Source of the DNA: Sphaerisporangium sp. TRM90804
GTDB lineage: Bacteria > Actinomycetota > Actinomycetes > Streptosporangiales > Streptosporangiaceae
Direction: 5' to 3'
Assembly: GCF_029846175.1 (NCBI RefSeq)
Contig: NZ_JARWAC010000001.1
Coordinates: forward strand, 248,001 to 312,000
DNA: 64,000 nucleotides
The position numbers and the translations under genes were made by a program. How positions within the stretch are numbered: position 1 is the stretch's first letter; each line of letters begins with the position of its first letter. A model generated the notes under the pieces. It searched no databases. It was given only the letters and a program-made list of their open reading frames with translations, and was not told where the DNA came from. Shown one piece after another: positions 29,399 to 37,987 of the stretch.

Positions 29399-31062
29399 CG
29401 GGGGTCCCCGCCCGCCATGGGGATCGGCACGCCACGCTCGGCCGCGACCTCAGAGGCGCGGTCGTAACCGGCGTCGACGTGCCTGATCACGCCCATGCCG
29501 GGGTCGTTGGTCAGCACCCGCTCCAGCTTGAGCGCGGCCAGAGGCGTGCCGTCGGCGACGGTCACCTGCCCCGCGTGGATGGAGCGGCCGATGCCGACGC
29601 CGCCGCCGTGGTGGATCGACACCCAGGTCGCGCCGGAGGCGACGTTGACCATGGCGTTCAGCAGCGGCCAGTCGGCGATGGCGTCCGAGCCGTCGAGCAT
29701 CGCCTCGGTCTCCCGGTACGGGGAGGCGACCGACCCGCAGTCGAGGTGGTCGCGGCCGATCGCCAGCGGGCCGCGCAGCTCCCCGGAGGCGACCATCTCG
29801 TTGAACCGCAGCCCCGCCTTGTCACGCTCCCCGTACCCGAGCCAGCAGATGCGGGCCGGCAGCCCCTGGAAGGCGACCCGCTCGCCGGCCAGCCCGATCC
29901 ACCGGGCCAGCGACTCGTTCTCGGGGAACAGGTCGAGCACGGCGCGGTCGGTGGCGGCGATGTCGCGGGCGTCACCCGACAGCGCGGCCCAGCGGAACGG
30001 GCCCTTGCCCTCGGAGAAGAGCGGGCGGATGTAGGCCGGCACGAAACCGGGGAAGTCGAACGCCCGGGCGTACCCGGCCAGCTTGGCCTCGCCCCGGATG
30101 GAGTTGCCGTAGTCGAAGACCTCCGCGCCGGCGTCCATGAAGCCGACCATGGCCTCCACGTGCCGGGCCATCGACTCCCGTGCGCGCTCGGTGAAGCCGG
30201 CCGGGTCCTTGGCCGACTCGGCCCGCATGTCGTCGAAGTCGACGCCGAGCGGCAGGTACGCCAGTGGGTCGTGCGCCGAGGTCTGATCGGTGACGATGTC
30301 GACGGGGGCGCCCATCTCCAGCAGCCGGGGCAGCACGTCGGCGGCGTTGCCCAGCAGGCCGATCGACAGCGGGCGCCGCGCCGCGCGCGCCTCGGCGGCG
30401 AGCCGCAGGGCGTCGTCGAGGTCGGCGGCCTCCACGTCCAGGTAGCGGTGCTCGATGCGGCGGGCGATGCGGGAGGGGTCGCACTCGACGCAGAGGGCCA
30501 CCCCGCCGTTCATGGTGACGGCGAGCGGCTGGGCGCCGCCCATGCCGCCGAGGCCGGCGGTGAGCGTGACCGTGCCGGCCAGGGTGCCGCCGAACCGCTT
30601 GGCGGCCACCGCGGCGAAGGTCTCGTAGGTGCCCTGCAGGATGCCCTGGGTGCCGATGTAGATCCAGGAGCCGGCGGTCATCTGGCCGTACATGGTCAGG
30701 CCGAGCGCCTCCAGCCGGCGGAACTCCTCCCAGGTGGCCCAGTCGCCGACCAGGTTGGAGTTGGCGATCAGCACGCGGGGCGCCCACTCGTGGGTGCGCA
30801 TCACGCCGACGGGACGGCCCGACTGCACGAGCAGCGTCTCGTCGTCCCCCAGGCCGGTCAGCGTGCGGGCGATGGCGTCGAACGAGGGCCAGTCGCGCGC
30901 GGCCTTGCCGGTGCCGCCGTAGACGACCAGCTTGTCGGGATGCTCGGCGACCTCGGGATCGAGGTTGTTGTGCAGCATGCGGTAGGCCGCCTCCTGCTGC
31001 CACCCCTTGCAGGTCAGACGGTCGCCGCGGGGCGACCGGATCACCCGGGTCTCGTCACTCAT
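29395..31062 (-). CDS. hutU: Urocanate hydratase
   Basis: 555-residue NAD-dependent urocanase, second step of histidine breakdown. Strong signature: [52 protein letters not shown], and the active-site Cys in [17 protein letters not shown]. Start at ATG 31062 with an excellent AGGAGG site. First enzyme gene of the operon; its stop overlaps the start of the M20 gene. The RpiR regulator ends 29 bases upstream, so it is probably in the same transcript. Confidence 0.97.
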   Translation of the reverse strand: MSDETRVIRSPRGDRLTCKGWQQEAAYRMLHNNLDPEVAEHPDKLVVYGGTGKAARDWPSFDAIARTLTGLGDDETLLVQSGRPVGVMRTHEWAPRVLIANSNLVGDWATWEEFRRLEALGLTMYGQMTAGSWIYIGTQGILQGTYETFAAVAAKRFGGTLAGTVTLTAGLGGMGGAQPLAVTMNGGVALCVECDPSRIARRIEHRYLDVEAADLDDALRLAAEARAARRPLSIGLLGNAADVLPRLLEMGAPVDIVTDQTSAHDPLAYLPLGVDFDDMRAESAKDPAGFTERARESMARHVEAMVGFMDAGAEVFDYGNSIRGEAKLAGYARAFDFPGFVPAYIRPLFSEGKGPFRWAALSGDARDIAATDRAVLDLFPENESLARWIGLAGERVAFQGLPARICWLGYGERDKAGLRFNEMVASGELRGPLAIGRDHLDCGSVASPYRETEAMLDGSDAIADWPLLNAMVNVASGATWVSIHHGGGVGIGRSIHAGQVTVADGTPLAALKLERVLTNDPGMGVIRHVDAGYDRASEVAAERGVPIPMAGGDPR

Positions 31063-31091
31063 GGATTTCCTCCTCTTGGCCGACCCGAGCG

Positions 31092-32132
31092 CTACCCGGG
31101 AAGGAACAGCCGCCGTTCGGCGGCGCTGTTCTCGAACTCCTCCAGGGACGCCTGTTCCCGGGTGGGCAGCGCGTAGATCATGGAATGGACCAGGGCCGCG
31201 CACAGCACGGTGGGCGCGGCCTGGGAGTCGAAGGCGAACTGCGAGCTCACGGGCGCGGCGAGCACCGCGTCCGCGTGCTCGGCGAGCGCGCCTGAGGCGT
31301 CGTCGGTGACCAGCGCGACGCGCAGGCCCGCGCGGCGCGCCCAGACCATGCCGTCGCGCAGCTCGCGCGGGTGGCGCGGCAGCCCGAACACCAGCGTCCA
31401 CGTGGCCCCCGCCTCGGCGGCCCGGCTCAGGTGGTCCTCCAGCGTGGATCCTGGGGCGTCGACGACCCGCACGTCGGGGTGGGCCTTGGCGGCCAGGTAG
31501 CCGAACAGGTGGGCCAGCGGCGCCGACACCCGGAGCCCGACGACCGGCAGCGGGCGCGAGGCCGCCAGCGCGGCGGCGACCTCGGTGAGCTTCCGGGTGT
31601 CGGCGAGGCTGTCGCGCAGCAGTTCGAGATTGCGCAGCTCGGAGCCGACCATGGTCTGGACGGCGTTGAGCGGGACGGGCTCGGCCGCCGGGCCGCGGCC
31701 GTCGCGCAGCGCGGCGCGCAGGTCGTCGCGGAACTCGGGGAACCCGGCGAAGCCGAGCGCGAACGCGAAGCGGGTGACGGACGGCTGGCTCGTGCCGACC
31801 GCCTCGGCGATGTCGACGCTGGTGAGGAACACCGCCTGGTCGGGGCGTTCCAGCAGGTAGCGCGCGATCCGCCGCTGGGAGGGCGACAGCCGGTGCCCCT
31901 CCACCAGCTCCCTGAGCCGGGCGGCGACCCGCGAGGACTCCTCGTACGCCACGGCCGCGGCGGGAGCGGCCGGGGCGACCGCCCGCGCCCCGGGCGCGAC
32001 GCCGGCGGGGCGATCCGGCGCCTCGGGCGCGACGCGGTCGGGAGCCGGCGCATCGGGCGCGTCGCCGGTCGGCGAGGCGGCCGGGCGGCTGATGCGCGTG
32101 ACGGCGGGGTCGCGCACGCCCTCAGCACCCAT
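31092..32132 (-). CDS. RpiR-family regulator with SIS domain
   Basis: 346-residue regulator. After a low-complexity Pro/Ala-rich leader (~1-60) comes the RpiR helix-turn-helix ([20 protein letters not shown] ... [17 protein letters not shown], ~80-140) and a SIS sugar-phosphate-type domain (~185-310, [20 protein letters not shown]). It heads the hut operon, so histidine-pathway control is the likely role, with the SIS domain sensing an intermediate. The start is unclear: ATG 32132 overlaps a short upstream ORF and has no ribosome site of its own; GTG 32195 and a start at 32252 are in frame, but their sites are poor. Confidence 0.88.
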   Translation of the reverse strand: MGAEGVRDPAVTRISRPAASPTGDAPDAPAPDRVAPEAPDRPAGVAPGARAVAPAAPAAAVAYEESSRVAARLRELVEGHRLSPSQRRIARYLLERPDQAVFLTSVDIAEAVGTSQPSVTRFAFALGFAGFPEFRDDLRAALRDGRGPAAEPVPLNAVQTMVGSELRNLELLRDSLADTRKLTEVAAALAASRPLPVVGLRVSAPLAHLFGYLAAKAHPDVRVVDAPGSTLEDHLSRAAEAGATWTLVFGLPRHPRELRDGMVWARRAGLRVALVTDDASGALAEHADAVLAAPVSSQFAFDSQAAPTVLCAALVHSMIYALPTREQASLEEFENSAAERRLFLPG

Positions 32133-32187
32133 CGGCGTGCGGGGGGCCGGCGAGCGGTCGCCTGGCCCGCGTGTCCGACTTGCCCAT
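32122..32187 (-). CDS. Short leader ORF (21 codons) ahead of the RpiR/hut genes
   Basis: ATG at 32187 follows AAGAGGTGA with good spacing, a better site than any start of the regulator itself. It reads [20 protein letters not shown] plus Cys, then TGA, and overlaps the ATG at 32132 by 11 bases. This layout suits translational coupling of the regulator to the leader. It contains one His near the end but is not a classic attenuator. It could instead be the true N-terminus separated by a frameshift. Confidence 0.4.
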   Translation of the reverse strand: MGKSDTRARRPLAGPPHADGC

Positions 32188-32223
32188 CCATTCACCTCTT
32201 GCCGTGTATGTAAATCTTCATGC

Positions 32224-32252
32224 AGGATTGTCGGCGCATACCTCCATGTCAA
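32224..32252 (-). promoter_or_regulatory. Promoter for the RpiR-hut operon
   Basis: On the minus strand: perfect -35 TTGACA (32252-32247), 17-base spacer, -10 AATCCT (32229-32224). The predicted start (~32217) is 30 bases before the leader ORF. Short direct and inverted CATG/GCATG elements surround it and may be operator parts. Confidence 0.5.
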
Positions 32253-32301
32253 GAAGCATGCCCGAAATCCCGGGTAACGTGCGCGGTAAGGGGCTTCTCA
32301 G

Positions 32302-33855
32302 ATGGCGTCGCGGACGATCACCCTGGACGGGGCCCGCACCCGCCCGTCCGACATCACCGACATCGCATGCGCCGGTGCCCGGGTGAGCCTCGCCCCGGAA
32401 GGGCTCGACCGGGCGGCGGGGGCCTGCCGGGCCGCCGTGGAGATCGCCGCCCGCCGCCCGTTCTACGGCCGCACCACCGGCGTGGGGGCCAACCGCTCAC
32501 AGGACGCCGGCGACGACGGCGGCCACGACCTGCGCCTGCTGCGCAGCCACGCGGGCGGCATAGGGCCGCACCTGCCCGACGCCCACGTCCGCGCGATGCT
32601 CGCCGTCCGGGCCAACCAGATCCTGGCCGGCGGCGCCGGGCTGCAACCGGCGTTCGCCGAGGCGCTGGCGGCGGCCCTGAACTCCGGGTACCTGCCCCGG
32701 ATCCACGAGATCGGCGGCCTGGGCACCGGCGACCTCACCGCGCTGGCCGAGACCGGCCTCACCCTCATCGGCGAGCGCCCATGGGCCGGGCCGCACGCTC
32801 CCACCGGCCCGTCCTCCGCCGGGCGGTCCCCGTCCTCGCGGGAGCCCCAGCCCGGTGAGCCTCCCGGCAGCGGCAGCGACGGCGGCGCCGGGCCCGGCGG
32901 GGGCACCGCGCCGGAGCCGATCGTGCTGCGGGCGGGGGACGCGCTCGCGTTCTGCAGCAGCAACGCGCTGACGGTCGGGCAGGCGGCGCTCGGGTGGTCC
33001 CAGATCGCCGGGCTGCTGGCCGCCACCCACGTGGTCGCCGCGCTGTCGCTGCTTGCCGTGGACGGCAGCGCCGAGCCGTACGACGAGCGGGTGCACGCCC
33101 GGCGCCCGCACCCGGGCGGCGTGGCCGTGGCGAGCGAGATGCGACGGCTGCTCGGCGACGCGCACCCGGCGGGCGCCCGGGTCCAGGACCCGTTCGGCTA
33201 CCGCTGCCTGCCCCAGGTGCACGGCCCGGCGGTCGACGCGGCGGCGGCGCTCGCGCGGGTCCTCGAGATCGAGATCAACGCGGCGTCGGAGAACCCGCTG
33301 GTGTCGGCGGCCGACCTGACCGTCCACCACCACGGCGGCTTCCACCAGGCCACCCTCGGCCTCACCCTGGACCACCTGCGCGTGGCCCTGCTCCACACCG
33401 CGCACCTGTCGGCCGCGCGCCTGGCCACGCTGATGGAGCCCGCCTTCACCGGCCTGCGGCCCTTCCTGGCCGAGGGGCCGCCCGCCAGCTCGGGGGCCAT
33501 GATCCTGGAGTACTCCGCCAACTCGGCCCTGGCCGGGCTCCGCAACGCGGCCTACCCGGCGGCCCTCGGCCACGCGGTTCTGTCGCGGGGCATGGAGGAG
33601 CACGCCAGCTTCGCCGCCCAGTCGGCGCGGCAGACCCTGGAGGCGGCTTCGGCCTACCGGCTCGTGCTGGCCTGCGAGCTGGTCGCGGCCGTACGGGCCC
33701 TGCGCGGGCGCGGCGCCCGCCCCGCTCCCCCGGCTCCGGTGGCCGCCGCCTTCGCCACGGCCGCCGCCGAGCTGGACGCGGACGCCGCGGACCGTCCCCT
33801 CAGCGCGGACGTCGAGACCGCCTCCTTCCTGCTCGACCGGCTCGCCGCCCTCTGA
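32302..33855 (+). CDS. HutH-like aromatic amino acid ammonia-lyase with altered MIO motif
   Basis: 517-residue member of the histidine/phenylalanine ammonia-lyase family, divergent from the hut operon and so probably the histidase (urocanate-forming) step. The Tyr-loop FYGRTTGVGANR (Tyr55), the core SENPLV and the GGFHQATLGL region are recognisable. The prosthetic-group tripeptide, normally Ala-Ser-Gly in a GASGDLAPL context, is Gly141-Thr142-Gly143 in GGLGTGDLTALAE. A Gly/Pro/Ser-rich insertion (~161-213) follows. Start ATG 32302 after AAGGGG. Whether a Thr-derived MIO analogue can form, or the protein has another role, is open. Confidence 0.85.
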   Translation: MASRTITLDGARTRPSDITDIACAGARVSLAPEGLDRAAGACRAAVEIAARRPFYGRTTGVGANRSQDAGDDGGHDLRLLRSHAGGIGPHLPDAHVRAMLAVRANQILAGGAGLQPAFAEALAAALNSGYLPRIHEIGGLGTGDLTALAETGLTLIGERPWAGPHAPTGPSSAGRSPSSREPQPGEPPGSGSDGGAGPGGGTAPEPIVLRAGDALAFCSSNALTVGQAALGWSQIAGLLAATHVVAALSLLAVDGSAEPYDERVHARRPHPGGVAVASEMRRLLGDAHPAGARVQDPFGYRCLPQVHGPAVDAAAALARVLEIEINAASENPLVSAADLTVHHHGGFHQATLGLTLDHLRVALLHTAHLSAARLATLMEPAFTGLRPFLAEGPPASSGAMILEYSANSALAGLRNAAYPAALGHAVLSRGMEEHASFAAQSARQTLEAASAYRLVLACELVAAVRALRGRGARPAPPAPVAAAFATAAAELDADAADRPLSADVETASFLLDRLAAL

Positions 33856-33948
33856 CCGGCGGCGCCGCGGGCCGCCGACGTGTCACGCCCGGCTGGGCGG
33901 GCAGGTCTGTGGCCGTAGGGGATGCCGGACGGGGAGGCTGGGCCTTCG

Positions 33949-34737
33949 ATGTTGCTCGTGGGAACCTCCGGGTGGCAGTACACCGACTGGCGCGGCGTGC
34001 TCTACCCGCCCGGCCTGCCGCAGCGGCTGTGGCTGGAGCGGTACGGGGAGGCGTTCGAGACCGTCGAGAACAACAACGCCTTCTACCGGCTGCCGTCGCG
34101 CGAGACGTTCGAGAGCTGGCGCGAGCGGACGCCGGACGGCTTCGTGATGGCCGTCAAGGCGAGCCGCTTCCTCACCCACATCAAGCGGCTGAAGGAGCCG
34201 GAGGAGCCCGTGGACCGGCTGATGGCCGCCGCCGAGGGGCTCGGCCCCAAGCTCGGGCCGGTGCTGGTGCAGCTCCCGCCGACCCTGCGCGCCGAGCCCG
34301 AGCGGCTGGACGCCTGCCTGCGCCGGTTCCCCCGCCACGTGCGGGTGGCCGTCGAGCCGCGCCACCCCTCCTGGTGGACCGCCGAGGTGCGCGCGGTGCT
34401 CGCCGAGCACGGCGCCGCGCTGTGCTGGGCCGACGCCCTCGGCCGTCCGCGCAGCCCGCTGTGGCGCACTTCCGGCTGGGGATACCTGCGCTTCCACCAG
34501 GGCCGCGCCCGGCCCTGGCCGTCCTACGGCGACGCGTCGCTGCGGTCGTGGCTGCACCGGCTGGGTGAGACGTGGGACATGGGCGACGACGTCTACGTGT
34601 ACTTCAACAACGACCCCGGCGGGGCCGCCGTGCGCAACGCGGCGCGCTTCGCCGCGCTGGCCGCGCAGGAGGGATGGGCGGTGAGCCGCGTGTCACCCGG
34701 CCTGCCGGAGGAGGGAGCGCGGCCGGCGAGCGCGTGA
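33949..34737 (+). CDS. DUF72 family protein
   Basis: 262-residue TIM-barrel-like protein of the widespread YecE/DUF72 family, function unknown. The start at ATG 33949 gives the usual MLLVGTSGWQYTDWRGVLYP; a GGGGAGG site lies 11 bases before it. Other family marks: VENNNAFYRLP, FVMAVKASRFLTHIKRL, VAVEPRHPSWW and VYVYFNNDPGGAAVRNA. Predicted cytoplasmic. It follows the HutH-like gene by 93 bases on the same strand but no functional link is evident. Confidence 0.92.
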   Translation: MLLVGTSGWQYTDWRGVLYPPGLPQRLWLERYGEAFETVENNNAFYRLPSRETFESWRERTPDGFVMAVKASRFLTHIKRLKEPEEPVDRLMAAAEGLGPKLGPVLVQLPPTLRAEPERLDACLRRFPRHVRVAVEPRHPSWWTAEVRAVLAEHGAALCWADALGRPRSPLWRTSGWGYLRFHQGRARPWPSYGDASLRSWLHRLGETWDMGDDVYVYFNNDPGGAAVRNAARFAALAAQEGWAVSRVSPGLPEEGARPASA

Positions 34738-34815
34738 ACCGGACGCCCCCGCGGCCGTCAGGCGGACCACCCGGGCATGACCGGGCGGCCCGTCGCGGCC
34801 GAGAGGCGAGCGCGG

Positions 34816-35724
34816 TCAGATCTCCTTGAGGATCTTCTCCAGGGCGCTCTTGGTGTCCGACACCGGGACGGCGTCGAGGCACAGGCGCTCCATGACGGCC
34901 TGATAGCGGTCGAGGTCGTCGCGCTTGTCGAGGTAGATCGCGCTGGTGAGCTGCTCCAGGTAGACCACGTCGGGGAGATCCTGCTCGGCGAAGCGCAGGA
35001 TGCTGAACGGCCCTCCCGCCGCCGCGTGGCCGCCCGCGCTGAACGGCATGACCTGCACGGTGACGTTGGCGGAGGCGACGGCCTCGATCAGGTGCGCGAT
35101 CTGGCCGCGCATCACCTCGCGCCCGCCCAGGGGGCGCCGCAGCGCGGCCTCGTCGATCACGGCCCACAGGTGGGGAGGATCGGGCTGGGCGAGCAGCTTC
35201 TGCCGGGCCATGCGCAGGTCGACCCGGCGCTGGATCTCGGCCTCGGGCCCGTCGACATGGCCGAGCAGGACGACCGCGCGGGCGTACTCGGCCGTCTGGA
35301 GCAGGCCGGGGATGAACTGCACCTCGTAGGAGCGGATGCGGGTGGCCGCCTCCTCCAGGCCGACGTACGCCTCGAACCAGTTGGGCAGGACGTCGTCGTA
35401 GTTGTGCCACCAGCCGGGCCGGTTGGCCTGCGCGACGAGCGACAACATGGAGTCGCGCTCGACCTCGTCGGTGACGCCGTACAGCGTGAGCAGGTCGGCG
35501 ACGTCGCGGACGCGGAAGCCGACCCGCCCGTGCTCCATGCGGCTGATCTTCGAGTGCGAGGCGCGGATCGAGTGCCCGGCGACCTCCAGCGTGATGCCGC
35601 GCTTCTCACGAAGGCGGCGGAGCTGGGAGCCCAGCAGGATGCGGAGGACCGTAGAGCTGCCCCGCTCCCGAGCCATCATGTTCAGCGGAGGCGGCTGGTC
35701 CCCCTCGGCTCGGGCTGTGATCAT
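34816..35724 (-). CDS. XRE-family DNA-binding protein with DUF5753 (WhiJ-like)
   Basis: 302-residue regulator: helix-turn-helix at ~25-85 (LRRLREKRGITLEVAGHSIR ... SKISRMEHGRVGFRVRDV) followed by the DUF5753 domain (~100-290, FEAYVGLEEAATRIRSYEVQ, IPGLLQTAEYARAV, VQVMPFSAGGHAAAGGPFSI). Start at ATG 35724, seven bases after AAGGA. Paired with a DUF397 gene 147 bases upstream on the same strand and a divergent HATPase gene, the standard whiJ/abaA-like arrangement that controls development and antibiotic production in Streptomyces. Its partner and target here are unknown. Confidence 0.92.
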   Translation of the reverse strand: MITARAEGDQPPPLNMMARERGSSTVLRILLGSQLRRLREKRGITLEVAGHSIRASHSKISRMEHGRVGFRVRDVADLLTLYGVTDEVERDSMLSLVAQANRPGWWHNYDDVLPNWFEAYVGLEEAATRIRSYEVQFIPGLLQTAEYARAVVLLGHVDGPEAEIQRRVDLRMARQKLLAQPDPPHLWAVIDEAALRRPLGGREVMRGQIAHLIEAVASANVTVQVMPFSAGGHAAAGGPFSILRFAEQDLPDVVYLEQLTSAIYLDKRDDLDRYQAVMERLCLDAVPVSDTKSALEKILKEI

Positions 35725-35871
35725 GGGCATGTCCTTAGCGCGGCGGGGTGATCAGTGTCTCACGTGTCGCGGTCACAGAGAAGTTCACGATACCCCTGAG
35801 GCACTGTTACGGATATACCCCAACATTACCCTTAGGCTACGATTTTCAACACTCAGTAGCCGGACCGAATC

Positions 35872-36108
35872 TCAAAACGCCAGGTCATCGAACTCCCCGT
35901 CCTTGGCCCCCAGGATGAAGGCCGCAATTTCCCCGCGACTGTAAATCAGCGCCGGCCCGGCCGGATGGTGCGAGTTGCGGACCGCCACGCCCCCGTCGGG
36001 GAGGCCGGCCACCTCGACACAGTTACCACTCGGATTGCTGTGAGCACTCTTGCGCCAGCGCACCCCCGCAAGGTCCGCAGCGGGCATGCCGTTGGAGATC
36101 TCGGCCAT
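35872..36108 (-). CDS. DUF397 small protein (BldB/WhiJ-partner type)
   Basis: 78-residue protein with the DUF397 core VRWRKSAHSNPSGNCVEVAG and a conserved C-terminal part (ALIYSRGEIAAFILGAKDGE). Such proteins are usual partners of XRE-DUF5753 regulators and relate to BldB. Start at ATG 36108, five bases after AAGG. The flanking DNA (35760-35870 and 36200-36300) is lower in GC than the genes, as often seen around such loci. Confidence 0.92.
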   Translation of the reverse strand: MAEISNGMPAADLAGVRWRKSAHSNPSGNCVEVAGLPDGGVAVRNSHHPAGPALIYSRGEIAAFILGAKDGEFDDLAF

Positions 36109-36331
36109 CACGCCTTCTTTTGCCTCTGGAATCAGACGAATGCTGACATTTGTCTCGCCGGACCCCTCACCCCGAGAGACGACCCAGATGGGCGTTCCCC
36201 GTCCCAAGACCCATCATACCGCCTGTGCGTTTGCACGTGCATCGGTACTTGCATCCGCACGGCTGGGAAGAGCACTATGGCTTAGGCGCATACTTTTCCC
36301 CTATAACGACCTAACCTCACAGGGCTCACCT

Positions 36332-36952
36332 ATGACTGGGTACAGGACATCCCCCACCGCCGCCTCCTCGCACGACGAGGGCTGGGAAGGCTGGCCGATG
36401 GCGCTCGACTGTGTCCTGTCACCCACCGGCCGGCACGCGGGCGGCGTCCGTGAGGAGCCCGAGACGCCCGAGCTGGCGATCTGCGAGCTGAGCCACGACC
36501 CGTTCGCCGCGCGGACGGCGCGGGGTTTCACCAGGACGACCCTGCGCGCCTGGGGGCTGGGCGCGCTGCTGGACGACGCCGAGCTGGTCATCGGCGAACT
36601 GGTGATCAACGCCCTGCGGCACGGCGTGAGCGAGCTGGACGAGCCGCCCGGCGAGCACGTCACGATCATCCTGGGCCTCACCCGCGACGCCCTCATCATC
36701 GTCGTCACCGACCCGAGCGAGGACCGCCCCTCCCCGCGCGACCCCGACCACGGCGCCGAGGGCGGTCGCGGGCTGCAGGTGGTGGCCGGAGTCAGCCACA
36801 GGTGGGGATGGGCCCCGCTGCGCTCGCCGGGCAAGGCCGTGTGGGCGGGCTTCCGCCTGCCCGGGGACCACGGACGGGCACTGCGGAAATCCGGCATTGT
36901 GCGTACAACGCCCCACGGCACCGTGCACACTGGAGCCAGGCCTTATCGCTGA
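36332..36952 (+). CDS. HATPase (RsbW/AbaA-like) ATP-binding regulatory protein
   Basis: 206-residue GHKL-type ATPase without a histidine-kinase dimerisation domain, as in anti-sigma or AbaA-type regulators. N-box ELVIGELVINALRHG (~residue 87-100), a VVTDPSE segment in the G1 position and the G2 box EGGRGLQVVAGV are visible. The first ~45 residues are unconserved. Divergent from the DUF397/XRE pair across a short AT-richer spacer, so it completes a whiJ/abaA-like trio. ATG 36332 is nine bases after AGGG; a start further in is possible. Confidence 0.85.
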   Translation: MTGYRTSPTAASSHDEGWEGWPMALDCVLSPTGRHAGGVREEPETPELAICELSHDPFAARTARGFTRTTLRAWGLGALLDDAELVIGELVINALRHGVSELDEPPGEHVTIILGLTRDALIIVVTDPSEDRPSPRDPDHGAEGGRGLQVVAGVSHRWGWAPLRSPGKAVWAGFRLPGDHGRALRKSGIVRTTPHGTVHTGARPYR

Positions 36953-37034
36953 GCGTCCGCGGTGTCCCAAGTGAGCGTTTCCCCACAAGACGGATATCGT
37001 CTCCCCCGCGGGTGTCCGGTGGAACGGGGAGATC

Positions 37035-37859
37035 ATGGCGGAGCACGAAGGGCTGAGCCTCGGCTTCGATCCCGCCATCCCGAACGAAGCCCGCATGTAC
37101 GACTACTTCATGGGCGGCAAGGACAACTTCGCCGCCGACCGTGAGGCGGCGCGGCTGGCTCTGGAGGTCGCCCCCGAGCTGCCCATCATCTGCCGCGAAG
37201 GCCGCAGGCTCCTCGCACGTATGGTGCGCCACCTCGCCGCCGCCGGCATCCGGCAGTTCATCGACATCGGCTGCGGCCTTCCGACGCAGGGCAACGTGCA
37301 CGAGGTCGCCCAGGCGGCGGCGCCCGGCTCCCGCGTGGCCTACGTCGACAACGACCCGGTGGTGGCCCTGCACGCCCAGGCCCTGCTGGAGAACGACGAG
37401 CACACGGTGGTCGTCCAGGCCGACATGCGTCAGCCCGAGCGCGTCCTCGGCCATCAGCGCCTGGGGAACCTGATCGACCTCGACGAGCCCGTCGCGATCC
37501 TGATCTTCTTCACGCTGATCATGATTCCGACGGACGAGGAGGCCGCGCGCATCGTCCGCGGCTTCCGCGACGCCGCCGCGCCCGGCAGCTACCTGGCCAT
37601 CGCCCACAGCGTGTCGGACGTGAAGCCCGAGACCACCGCCAAGCTCGCCGCCCTCTACCAGGACGGCGGCGTGGTGCCCGGCGTCCCGCGCCGCGACCAG
37701 ATCCGCGCCAAGGCCGACGTCGAGCGCCTCTTCGACGGCATGAGCCTGCTGGACCCCGGCGTCGTCTACCTGCCCGCCTGGCGCCCGGACGAGGGCGAGC
37801 GGGTCATCGACCCCGAGTCGGTCTGGTCCGTCGGCGGCGTCGCGCGCAAAGAGCGCTGA
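37035..37859 (+). CDS. S-adenosylmethionine-dependent methyltransferase (DUF574 / Methyltransf_19)
   Basis: 274-residue protein of the actinobacterial SAM-methyltransferase family often found beside XRE/DUF397 genes. Motifs: PNEARMYDYFMGGKDNFAAD, FIDIGCGLPTQGNVHEVAQ (SAM loop), AYVDNDPVVALHAQALL, VVVQADMRQPERVL, and AILIFFTLIMIPTDEEAARI. ATG 37035 directly after GGGGAG. It lies 82 bases after the HATPase on the same strand. The methyl acceptor is unknown; several copies per genome are usual in Streptomyces and relatives. Confidence 0.92.
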   Translation: MAEHEGLSLGFDPAIPNEARMYDYFMGGKDNFAADREAARLALEVAPELPIICREGRRLLARMVRHLAAAGIRQFIDIGCGLPTQGNVHEVAQAAAPGSRVAYVDNDPVVALHAQALLENDEHTVVVQADMRQPERVLGHQRLGNLIDLDEPVAILIFFTLIMIPTDEEAARIVRGFRDAAAPGSYLAIAHSVSDVKPETTAKLAALYQDGGVVPGVPRRDQIRAKADVERLFDGMSLLDPGVVYLPAWRPDEGERVIDPESVWSVGGVARKER

Positions 37860-37987
37860 CCGCCAACCCCGGAGGGCTGTCTCCGCAGGTCACAGGCGTA
37901 GCGTTGCCCGAAGGACGGCACGCCGCCGGCCGTGGCGGCGGTGCCGGGCGGCACGGAGGGCAGCCGGCCGCCCGCCTGGGAGGCCTG

